A DNA stretch of 64,000 nucleotides. It comes from Phialocephala subalpina (Eukaryota > Ascomycota > Leotiomycetes > Helotiales > Mollisiaceae). Below are positions 23,163 to 34,022 of the stretch, piece by piece. The notes beneath the pieces are model-generated. The model ran no database searches. It was not told where the DNA came from and saw nothing but the letters and a program-made list of their open reading frames with translations. Made by a program: the position numbers and the translations under genes. The DNA is taken from assembly GCA_900073065.1 (NCBI GenBank), contig FJOG01000019.1, forward strand, positions 403,326 through 467,325. The letters run 5' to 3'. Each line of letters opens with the position of its first letter. Positions within the stretch are counted from its first letter, which is position 1.

Positions 23163-23720
23163 TAGGCTGATCACTTATTTCTAGTGAGCCAAACAAAGCC
23201 TATTAGGTATCCGCATACTTCTTTTATTCCTGTTTTGATAGCCACGCCAGAGAACTTCAAGCCTTACCGAAAGTTCTAGATCTGAAAGCACGAGAATAAC
23301 AAAAATAAACATTGTCTTAGATACTGATTGAAGGAGGATGATGATGGAGCCAAGTGGCATAGCCAGGAAGGGGTGAAAGATTCTAGAAGCGACAGGCAGA
23401 AGCGAAAATCAAAATCGAGATAGAAAGGTTTCAGATGTTCTCGTAATTTGTCAAATTCCAGAAGGCGCATCGTATTCGGGAAGAGCAGGAACGACTGTGC
23501 CTTGTTGACCCTTCCTGACTTGGATGCGGGATGGGGATAGGCGCTTCCCAACCAAATTTGAATGCTTGGCCCCAAAAGTTCCTTGTGATCGGGATGACCG
23601 ATATGCTTTTACCCAGTCCAAAGGAGAGCACACAGATGTCGATCTCAGACTGGATTGAGAAACTGGAGGCCGAATTTACCCCGCCATTTTACCCCGCATC
23701 AGTATGCGTACGCCAAAATA
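23163..23720. other. intergenic between two repeat elements
   Basis: No supported gene. Short frames on both strands lack recognisable motifs. Confidence 0.5.
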
Positions 23721-23877
23721 CTTTGGTCTAAGGATAAATAATTACACCCTTGAGGGTTTTGAACTCAGCCTTACCAAGGGCAGAGAGCCAATACGAAAGA
23801 CGGATTTGGCGTTATTATGGGGTCGAAAGTGCTAGAAGCAGATGCCAGGGGTATAATTATTTATCCTTGGACCAAAA
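23721..23877. mobile_element. 157-bp MITE with 30+ nt inverted repeats and TA duplication
   Basis: The left end TTTGGTCTAAGGATAAATAA and the inward-read right end TTTGGTCCAAGGATAAATAA match over about 33 nt with only transitions different. TA flanks both sides (23719-23720, 23878-23879). It is non-coding. The TIR sequence differs from that of the element at 22.7 kb. It lies 50 bp past the stop codon of the following minus-strand regulator gene. Confidence 0.75.
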
Positions 23878-23928
23878 TATTCTCACACCCAAAGGGAAAG
23901 AGCTTTTCAGTCACAACCTCATTGTCCG

Positions 23929-25741
23929 TCAGCTCCCCGGGCTGTTCGGGCTAACATACGACCCATTTACCGGCACCATCGCACACAGAACCCCCTCCCC
24001 AACCCCCTCCAAAACCTCCAAATACCTCCCCGCCATACTCCACCTCCTATTAAAGTACCCCAACACAGTCTTCAACCCCTCCAACGAATTCTTATTCCTA
24101 ATTTCCCCCTTCTCTCTCCAAATCCTCAACTGCACAACAGCAGCTTGATATAAACTATGAATGACGACCGGACTCGTGGTATCGAAATTCACGGCGTCGG
24201 GATCACCGAATAGGTGCCGAGAGAATTCGCAGATGCGAGTTGATGTTGTTTCGATTGAGTCGTGGAGGGAGGATTGGTAGGCTGGGGAGTTTGTGGTTTT
24301 GTTGGAGAGGAGGGTGGATTCGTAGAGGATGAAGAGAGCGCTTGATGGGTTTGTTAGTAGGAGGATGGGGAGGAGTTGGGTGGGGAGGGGAGACGGACCT
24401 GCTGCACATCCCGAGCGCAGCACAATAGTATTGAAACTTGGTTTGTTCTTCGATGAGGAGGGGCATGAATGCCATCAGGGTCCTTTCTAGTTGTAGTGCT
24501 TCTTGGAGGTGGAAGTCTGGGTCAGAGGAGGGCTCGAAGACGTGACGGAGAACTCGGCCAATGAGATGGGAGATCTGGCATTCACGAGCAAACGGTCTAA
24601 CAAGGATGTTTGATGGCGTAGTCAGGCTGAGAGGAGCTGTGTCGGGGATTGTCTGAGGAAGATGAGATGTTAGCACTGACCATGGAGGGAGAGAGCGGGG
24701 AAGAACATTTTGAGCCCACAGTGTGCCGTCCATGGGAAGGTGGTCTTCGGCTTGAGGGTCCTCAGTGTGAAATAATGAGTCTCCATTGAGCAAGTTGATG
24801 TATCTGTGGTCATTTAGAAACCATCTTCGAACCGATGCACAACAAAGCTTACCGATCAAGGTTAACAACAGCCCACCAAACTCTCTTCTCCTCCTCTGCC
24901 ACTATCTTCGCTGCATAGCCATCATCCGGACTCTGAAACTTCTTCTTATTCAAACCTAGCAAACGTGACATTTGAGCACAAGCAGCAATCGAAACCGTTG
25001 CAGCCGGATGAATCCCATGTCCCATCTCATAAAACGTGATTAGTAACCTCGCTTGAATGACTTCAAGCGAAAGGAAGCTCGTAGCTTCCAGGAGACTGAT
25101 GTGACTCTTTACTGAGACGTAGAGCGTGGACTGCATATTCTGTCCTGTCATGGCAGGAGGCTGGCTAAGCAGATGCATAGAAAGACAGAGGAGTATGAAG
25201 TCTGCATGTGGATTCGAGAGAATAGCTGGAAGTCGTTCGAAGAACCGTACTTGTGAGATGATGGGAAGTCGGCACCCAGGTCCTTCGAAGTACTTGGATG
25301 CCATTGTCTGAAACCCTTCAGGTGTTCCGATAATTCTGGTCGCCTCGGTACTGATGGCGACTGTGACGGTCGGCTGTCTGAGGGCTTCATGTCGGAAGGG
25401 ATCCACGCTCACGGCTGGACTATTGAAAGATCGCTCGGGAGAGTAGCCATACCCTGAGTTGGAGCTCGCATGGGATCGCATGAAACCACCATCATTCGAT
25501 GTGGCAGGGTAAGACTGAGATCGGAAGGTGACCGATCCTTGGAGGTAGTTTGCAGAATCTTCCTCATAATTGCATGTTCGACCGACTCTAATGATTTGGT
25601 TAGATACCTCGTTGAAAGGGGAGGAGAGAGGTACCGTGCACATGTCGAGCAGGTTGGTCGCTGCCTATTGCATTTCCGCTTGCCCGATTTGCACGAAATG
25701 CATGCATTCAGCGATAGAGCAGGCGCATCAGATGTGCCCAT
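23929..25741 (-). CDS. Zn(II)2Cys6 transcription factor
   Basis: Four exons (25741-25635, 25587-24853, 24803-24399, 24340-23929) give 552 residues. The zinc cluster ACISCKSGKRKCNRQRPTC, CARVGRTC is completed across intron 1. The regulatory domain shows LPIISQVRFFERLP, QARLLITFYEMGHGIHPA, CAQMSRLLGLNKKKFQ and EEKRVWWAVVNLDRYINLL, typical of PF04082. The third intron has a weak donor (GTCCGT at 24398) but keeps the frame. Its neighbours are a MITE at the 3' side and a carbonic anhydrase gene upstream, so its targets cannot be guessed. Confidence 0.88.
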
Positions 25742-26058
25742 CGCTGATGATAATAAGAGAAAGGAGACTAAAACAAGGTTTGATATAATGCTTCAGGTAT
25801 TTGCCTGCGTGGCACGAGGCCGACGCCTTGTCAGCAGAGCCCGGTTGAACTTCGATAAGAAAGATCCGGGATCTGAAATGTATCCTTGTACCGTACATGT
25901 TATCATGTGATTGGTAAGTCTTGGTACACCACAGGTTGAGGCTTGAGCAGTCTTCCGCTTTTCCAAAAACAAAGCATTGATTATCAAGTACAAATACATG
26001 GAGCAAACATCCCTATTCTAATCCTGACAGTGTCTCGCTGCCTTCAAAACATTCTGTG

Positions 26059-26760
26059 TTACAATTCGCTCTTGTTCTCCTCGACTTGAGTGAGGATGCC
26101 CGTATGGATGTCGTACTTGAGACCGATGACTTGGGTCGTCTTCTTGATTAGAGGTGAAGCTCTGATCAGAGCGAGATCTTCTCTCACACTGTCCTCAATG
26201 CTGCAGAAGGATCAGTACTATGATCAATCGAAAATATGCGGAAAACTTACGAGCCAGTGATCTCGCCATACTTGGCATCCTCAATTAATGCTTTCTCCTC
26301 TGGTGCGACTTCGAGAAGGGCTTTCTTGATCTCCGAATCGTGGAAATGGGTCATACCACAATCTTATAATGTCAGTCATGGTCAATTCCATCAAGCGATT
26401 TGGGAACTCACCAGTGTGATGCATGACAACAATTGTTCCCGGAGCACCAATCGTCTGAAGGACGGCCAAGGTTCTAATAGCATCGAAAGCTCTACCGCCG
26501 GCATTTCGAACCATCGTTGCTTCTGTGTTGGGTTAGCTACAGCTTATGATGTGAGGCTTATGATTCTTACTGAGAGTTGGGTCAATGCCCAAGACTTGAT
26601 ATGGGTTCAATCGAGGATCTGAACAAGACAAAACGACGACGCCAGCTCCTGAAGCTCGCATTCCCTTGATCATCTCCATTAGAGGAGGTGGAGATTGATA
26701 TTTCTGAGCGAACAGGCTGTTGCGAGCTAGCATCTCGACGAGGGGACCGGTGATCTTCAT
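26059..26760 (-). CDS. beta-class carbonic anhydrase
   Basis: Four exons (26760-26571, 26522-26412, 26362-26251, 26200-26059) give 184 residues. The zinc site is CSDPR (Cys46, Asp48, Arg50) and HHTDCG (His99, Cys102). MVRNAGGRAFDAIRTL and GLKYDIHTGIL are also family-typical. It catalyses interconversion of CO2 and bicarbonate, probably in the cytosol. It belongs to the short form without an N-terminal extension. An open frame continues upstream to a TTG at 26889, so an N-terminal targeting extension from a missed start cannot be excluded, but no ATG precedes 26760. It is transcribed toward the regulator gene on the same strand. Confidence 0.93.
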
Positions 26761-28893
26761 ATTGGCGGATTGTGATGTGATTGGTAACGTTGTGGTGGTC
26801 GTGTTGGTATTTGTTGTTGAGCTGCAATGTCGTGAAGAAGCTTGATGTGATTGAAGTTGTTGTTGATGTGGAATGAATGAGAGTTTCAAGGAGGATGACT
26901 GTCTCTTAAGTACTGAAGGAGAAGCTGCGATGCATCTGCGTCCAGATATGCTGAATATGGTGATACATCACCGCCGCCAGCAGAAGCCGCGGAATAAATG
27001 CTCATGACGATGAAGCTTTCTAAGCAGTAGACAGGAGTATGATACACAATAGGAATTGTTTTAGATGCTGTATGCCGATTATTGATCGACCCCTGAGGTT
27101 CAAATACCGCTCCGCACGAAGATGCGGAGATAATTGTTCATGGTGATTGAAGATTGCGACGGCTTGTGCCTGACGCTGCCCCTTGTCCGCTGCCACAGGC
27201 CCTGTCCGCAACCCCGCGCTAGCGGTGGGGTGCTTTACAGTTGACAGGCAGAGCTTCAAGCCGCACTGTGCTACGAACAGTAATCATTCTGCGGATGTCT
27301 TGGCCCACGGAAGTGACGTTGTAAATGATCTAAGGGCAGCAGGTATGATCAGTAATATTTTCACTCAAAAGTACTGGAAACCTGCTTCATTCAATCCAAT
27401 CTCCATCAGCACGAAAGAAATAACCCCCCCCCCACGAGAGGAGAGACCAGATATCCACCGCTCATCCATCAGAAAAGAGACCTGCTTCTTGCATAGCTCC
27501 ATCGCTGAGGTCTTGTGAGCAGCCGTCACGTGCTTATCATGCACTGGGAACGAAGATGTTGGCAACAGCAAACGGAAGAAGAATTGATCGCGACTACTGA
27601 GCGCCCTGTGATAAGTCTGTGCGACTTGATCTGCGGTAGAAGCAAACTTTGTTGTCGTTTGACTTTTGGGTATAAAGTAGAACACCACCAGCCTTGCTCA
27701 TTTGAGGCGTCCCTTCCCTTGAGGCATGGCTAAAACAAGATGGCAGGCTCGAACATCTCTCCAAAGGATAAGAATCATCCGGAATAATAGTTTATTCTAC
27801 TCCAAAATGAAGCTGCGGAAGGAGGTAAGTGCCACTTGACATTTGAAGAAGGAGAGATGAGGAGACCGATATCTGCAAACCGCGTCGACGCTCTCTCACA
27901 ACATCACGACGCCGCGTCATTTTCAAGTAGCTTCTCGTAACCATTTCGCCTAATATAAATAGTATATAGATCAACGCTGAACCCAAAGTGAGAGAAGTAG
28001 ATGTTGATAGACATGAACGTGGGTTGGAGATAGGTTTCATACCTCATTCTGATTGGCTGTTGACGCGTCGCGTTTTCACTCTCTTTCCTCGAACCTCATC
28101 TGTTCCTCCTTCTCCTTCATCATCATCATTTGTCGCCACCATCTACAGTCTCATCATGGCAGGTGAATTATTAGCGCTCGGTCAGTCTTCGAAAGGCCCT
28201 TTGAGGTCAATACGCTCGAGAGGTGGTGAAATGATATCTTGCATTATTTTCGGATTGTTTGAGGTTGCTTGATGGCTCCGAGCCTGCAACGCATCGAGTG
28301 TGCCAGGATTGAAGTTTAATCCTTGACTCTTTCTCAATCCCAAATTTGCTATGTTCCCTCTGAGATAGAACTCCTGCGTGTTGTTTATTTTTGATGCTTG
28401 AAATTTGTCGTTTGTTCTCGATCGGCGAATCTTGATGAGATAGCAATCGCGTCATGATCCAAGCACGTGGTTCAAGATGGAAAAATGGTGTCTATTTGTC
28501 CTTGCATTTCTAGACTACTCAATGCATGCAAGAAGCATTTCAAAGTCTAAACTATTCGTGGAGTGGAGGGGCATCATGACTCGAAGTATCAGGATGCATC
28601 GTCGAATCACATGAAGGACACTTCATCCAAATTCCAAAATTGAAAGTTCAACGATGTCATTTGTAGAGGGTAACTTCAGATGAAAGATTGCCGAGACTAG
28701 CGGTATATACGCGAACCATCCTCCAACTTAAATACTCTTGCATTTCCAGAACACCGCCGTTGTACTCCACCTGCGCTGAACGTAAGCCCAGAGGTTTGCG
28801 CAGACAACGACACTCCGGCCTTGATGGCGAATGAAGGTATCTATCGATGTCTCTGAAATAAACTACCAATACTTACAAAGGATAGCCGTCGTC
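26761..28893. other. long intergenic region upstream of the tandem paralog family
   Basis: About 2.1 kb with no confident gene. It has a 9-10 nt C run near 27425. The segment 28040-28460 resembles the region 30950-31380 upstream of the next paralog, for example the motif CTGATTGGCTGTTGACGCGTC near 28062. ATG GCA GGT GAA at 28156 resembles the first exon of the fourth paralog but has no matching donor. Confidence 0.45.
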
Positions 28894-30069
28894 ATGAATG
28901 CGCTCCAGCAATCGCGCACTGCAACAAGCGCACCTCCTACGCCCAGAGAAAGATCTGCCAGCATGGCGCCAATGCAAGAAGGTAGTTTGATGCCTTCCCC
29001 TTACTATATGGTCTCAACACTGACATACAATAGATACGACCATGATTAGAGATCCATCCATTCCATCTCTCGACCAAATTCTGAACCTGGTGGACCTGCC
29101 CATCGAAATCCAGACCGACATCTATAGCCTTGTGATTACACACTCTGGACCCATCAAACCTGAGCTCTGGTTGCCTGGAGAGTCCATCTTCACTCACGAT
29201 ACTGTCTATATCACAATGGGATGTGGATTGTTCTTGAGAAATCCAGTCAGAGTCAAGGGATCATGCCCAGCGCCCTGGCTGTGGTTGATCTCGTCAAGAC
29301 CTGCAGAATGGTTCGCGCAGTAATTAACGGAACCCACCTGTTCTACCGCCTGAACCGATTCGAGTTTGGGACCCCACTCTGTATGCTTGATTACTTGAAG
29401 GCTTTGCCTACTGCCCGCCGACAAGCCATTAAGGATGTCATGGTTCTCTTCGATCCCTCGCCCTGGGCCTGCCTTAAGTCTGGACTTACAATTCTCCGTA
29501 CCTGCCTAGGCCTTCGCCACCTCACTATAGACATTACCCTACTCTACGGTTTCTTCGAGAACTCCTCTGCGAACATAGTCGATCAACTACACGCCTACGA
29601 CAAACTCATTGCTCTACGTGGGCTGGAACGATTGACTGTTACCTACGGCGCAGACGGATCGGCCTGGGATTTGGTACTCATGATCCTCAAGAGAGTTCGA
29701 TTCGTCCCTGTCGACAATATCAGCGAAAACGCTGTACGCGCCGAAGTTAGAGACCTTGAAACACGCATCAACGGCTTCGTCACACTTGTACGAGATCCCG
29801 TTACCAGTACGCTAGTCTCCGCCGATGACTTAGCCGAAGCCTTGAGTCACTCGAATGTGGTTGATGGGGATGTATCAGCCACTGCTGACACCGAGGAACG
29901 ATCAACAACCTCTGATACTCACAATCTAACAAACTACGAGCAAAGCAACGCTGATACGCCGACGGTCTATCAGATCTCTGACAAGGAGGCTTCATGGGCT
30001 AATGACGTGACACCAGCTCACTGGGGTCGCGTCACGACGGATCAGGAGGACGAGGGAAGTAGTTGGTAG
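28894..30069 (+). CDS. tandem paralog A, F-box-like N-terminus, frame-disrupted
   Basis: Exon 1 (start 28894, or 28963, to 28981) joins exon 2 at 29034 across a short intron. The protein begins LVDLPIEIQTDIYSL, an F-box-like LPxE-IY helix, then PIKPELWLPGESIFTHD. The frame then shifts between about 29215 and 29257 and continues cleanly to 30069 (LAVVDLVKTCRMVRAVINGTHLFYRLNRFEF...). A 35-nt GT-AG segment at 29223-29257 would restore the frame but is shorter than any other intron here. So it is either a tiny intron or a frameshift. Function is unknown. It aligns with paralogs B, C and D downstream. Confidence 0.6.
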
Positions 30070-31737
30070 GCGCACAACGAGAGCACTGTTAACTTTTTTC
30101 GGAGAAGACAGTACTCTGTTTGCTATCACGTAAGTTTATTCCCACGCCGACGAGTTCGATGATATCCTTTGGGTCAAGTCTAACGGCGAGAATAGTGACA
30201 GTGAACCCCTCTCTCCGCTTGCCCGCCTTGCCTATCCCACATCAGCAAGACACATTTCACCACTCTCGCCTCTCAAAAAGTTTCTGATTTCACGAATACC
30301 AACATTCGCGAACACCCCCGACAATGCACGACTCATTCAACATGTTTTTGCCATTTAGCACTTTTCAGCGTAACTCTACTACAACGACATGGATTTTAGG
30401 GTTGGAGGATTTGGGACTCGAAAACAAGGAAGTCATTCATCGGCTTGGATACTTCTTTTGGATCTCGTTGTTCCGAAGCAGGATTTGGTAAGGAGGATCC
30501 ATCACATTTGGCTCTTTCTTCATAGTCTAGTCTTGCAATACAACCTCCATACCCTTTACGTTCCCGTCCCACCTCTATTTCTCTATTCTTAATTCCATAC
30601 GTTGGCATCTTGATTTCGCCAAAATATCCGAATTCATCGACGTATGCCACGTACCAGAACCACTACTCAGCTGTCTGTAGCTCACCAAATTCTCTTACTA
30701 GCTTTACGTACGAGACGGTATTGTAGTGGATGGGACTTGCCTTCACTGAAGATTGACCCCGCTGTGAAAACTTCCCCCGCGTCTATATTCACCTCGCACC
30801 TTAAAACACGATTATGCCCCCGAGCATCTTGCTACCATTCCTCTTAAGTATTTGCTGGAGCTTTTGAGTTCGCATAAATTCAGATGATATTGGTCCGAGG
30901 TGAACAAATACAGATGTCCGATTGGTGTTGCTTGGTGGAGGAGGGGCGCCCCGCTCTGATTAGCTGTCGACGCGTCACAAAATATCGCACCTCATTTTCG
31001 TTGGAGAAATTCTCCATTCTCCTCTGCTCATCGCCGCTACTAGCTTTTATATGGGAGAACAGAGCTCGATCGGTCTCTGCAGAATCTCATGGGATTAATC
31101 TGTTCGAGTGCAGTGCAATGCAGGCATTGGAACGAGTCGTGTAGGCTGTGGTAAGAAGTCTGCGACGCGGCCTGGTAAGCAGGAGAAGAAACAAGTCTCT
31201 GCCACGATTGAAGTTCAATTCTTTTTCGTTTTCACGGATTTGATCTGTCCTTTCTCGTGGCGAATTTGCTCTCGAATTTGATCGTTACAGTTGATGCTGG
31301 AGGCTTTTAGTGCTTTTGGAGATGAACCAGAATCTATTCGGTGATTTGGTCGCACATCATCCAGGCACGTGAGGCAAGACTGAAATGACCCGCCTGTTCA
31401 GAGTCGCAATTCGTAATATAGCATGAATACATGCCCGGAATAATCGATCCTTGATAGATTGTTGAGCATTTCCGACTCGAAGTGTCGAGATGCAAATCGA
31501 TACCACGTGATGCGGACTCTCGTCTGAATGTCAAGTCCCACTGGTAGCTCGGATTGCTTCTGGCATTCTCATTCGCCGAGAGTAAGTTCGGATGGAATTT
31601 TGGCGGGTTTTGCTTTATATACGATGGTTCTACATACTTGCGCGTCCATCCTCCATCCTCCATCCTCCATCTCCATCCCCAAGCCGAGCAACACCAGGCG
31701 CAACATCGCACCCTCCACCGCGCAGACTCTCGCCGTT
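30070..31737. other. intergenic duplicated promoter-side sequence
   Basis: No gene is supported. CTGATTAGCTGTCGACGCGTC near 30957 repeats the motif near 28062 with two changes. The following several hundred bases keep scattered similarity, which indicates a segmental duplication that included upstream sequence. Confidence 0.45.
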
Positions 31738-33052
31738 ATGGTGAGCCAAGGTATTTAATTGTGTCCCATTGTACATGCATTGAAACTTACTAGAATAGTC
31801 GCGCCAATGCCAGCTTCCCCGATCACGCTCGAGAAGTTAAGCGCAATCGCATATGCAATTTTCGCACGAGCAGGTTTTCCCGCCTCAAAGGCAATTGAAG
31901 GTATCTCAATACGCTCCTACTCTTCAACAGCATCGAACCATATCTTACTAAGAGACAGGCATAAACATGACTAGCGGTCTACCTACTACGAACAGTCGCC
32001 TACCACCTTCTCTTCTTACGCTCCCTGATGAATTGAAGGACAATATCTATCGACTTGCTTGTAAGCACGATGGGTCCATCATACCCTATCTCTGGCTCCC
32101 TAAAGACTCGCAATTTGCGCACGACTCATGGCATTCCACCCATCACCGGGGCGAATCCTATCGCAATTCGCCACCTCGTGACGAAGGAGAACGCCTACCC
32201 GAAGTCTTGACTGCTGTTGAGCTTCTCCTCACCTGCAGAGACACCTATAGGATTGTCAATGGTGGAAGTATTTTCTACCAAGTCAATCACTTTGAGTTCC
32301 GCAACCCCGTCGACATGTTGCATTACATCAAATCTCTACCAACCCGTCACCGCCTGGCGATCAAGGACATTGGCGTGCTCTGGTACTCGCACCATTCAGC
32401 ACTGGCATTCACGGCTCTCTCGATGTGTTCCGGCCTTCGCAACTTGACAGTTGACATCACTCTTATGGCTGCATACTTCGAAGTCCCCTTCGCTACTGAT
32501 ATCGACAAGGCACCAGGATTCAAGCAACTCATGGCTCTTCGAGGACTTGACTCAGTGGTTCTCACGTACGGCATAGACGACGCGTGGAACTTGATTGAGA
32601 GAGTTCTGACTAAGATCCGTCACTTTCCTGTCACAGCCCGAAATGAGGACTACGTTCGCTTTGAGGTTGCTGAATTTGAGGAAAAGATTAGCGAGAAACT
32701 CAAGCTTGAGCGCACTGATAACTCCTTACCATCGGCCGCTGAATTAGCTCAAGCCCTAAGCTTCTCTCACGTAATTGATAGGGCAGATATAACAGCCACC
32801 CACTTGCCTCTTCCGCCAGTTCCTCCCGCCATCACTGTTACACACCTTCAAACAAACTATTGGCAGACCCACGACGGTCCGTGGCTTGCTCCACCAGCAG
32901 TCTTTCCGGCATGGGATATCGCCGCACCGGATCCTGATCCTGGCGTCTATCTGGTGGATGTCGACAAGACTCTCGGCGAACGTCTCTTTAAGAGACTTCT
33001 GCTACCAATCTGGCGACTGTTGTCGACTCTTGCCGGAAGAAAGGCGACTTGA
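31738..33052 (+). CDS. tandem paralog B, F-box-like N-terminus, intact
   Basis: My model is exons 31738-31750, 31799-31900 and 31959-33052, giving 402 residues. The main ORF starts LLTLPDELKDNIYRLACKHD, then IPYLWLPKDSQFAHDS, VLTAVELLLTCRDTYRIVNG and FYQVNHFEFRNPVDMLHYIK. The tiny first exon (ATGGTGAGCCAAG) parallels the 13-nt first exon of paralog D. The middle exon is supported by phase and an ATTGAAG/GTATCT donor like that of A and D. Without it the protein could start at 31967. This is the best-preserved copy of the family. A role as an F-box-like substrate adaptor is only a guess from the N-terminal helix. Confidence 0.7.
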
Positions 33053-34022
33053 TTCTCTTCGCACACAGTGAGCTTTCTCCGCCCTGATATGTTATGATAG
33101 AAGCAATGCTGACGAGAGATCTAGATACTGTCGGGATCTGAATTTCTGAAGGCCTTGAATAAAGCATTTGCATGAGACAATTCTCGAGTTTCCGAGAGGA
33201 CACACACCTAAATTCGTACCATATCTTCTCTCCCCTTGCGTCGACAACCCCGAACAGACAACAATCTACCCGGATCTCCACTGGGAAAAAATGCATTTGT
33301 TTCGCAGCAGTAGAGCGTGGCACGCCACAGGACTGAGGTTTGGAATATAATCGCCCGGATGGTTGGTTACTTTGGTATCCTTCCTTTGGATGCTTCTCTT
33401 GGAGCTTTGGTCGTCCCCATACAGACTTGGTGGTCGATACTCTCACCCATACTGCTTTTGCTCTTTCTTTCCATAGCGTAGTCTTTTGCAATGAACCTTT
33501 ACAAAAATGCCCTCCCAGTGTCTTCCCTTGTTACTTCTATCGTTCCAAGTATTGGCAAGATTGATTAAGCTGAATGGTGCTATACTGTTTTGCAGAGCAG
33601 CAGCACCTTTACCGAAACTTGTTACTAATTAGAAATCAAGAAATTATCAGCTCACATATCACCATTCCTTTACGGTAGTACTACCGAGTGCTAGCATCCT
33701 AGCATCGTCCTGATCTAGCGGCTTTCTGCGCTCAGAAATTCAAAAAGTCGGATCTTGATTGATAGAGGCAGACCCATCTGCCAAACGTCATCGTGCCTCA
33801 GCAACTATACACAGTCCTTGCAAATACAAAAGCCAATCATTCTATGTCCCGCGAAAAGAACTTCGGATGGAAGCTAGTGCGGGATATCGCTTAGAATCTT
33901 ATAGATTCCAATACTTCAACACCATTCACTTTTCCCACATTCGCCACCCAGGATCGGCCCTGCACATTCAGGAGCACGAACCTCGAATTGCAGATTGTCC
34001 CGCAATCCTGGCGAGACAAGAC
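33053..34022. other. intergenic between paralogs B and C
   Basis: No supported gene. The open frame from 33759 runs into paralog C, but its first part has no similarity to the family. Confidence 0.5.

Noticed and set aside
27425..27436. poly-C run as a possible phase-variation tract
   Set aside because: It is not inside any supported coding region.
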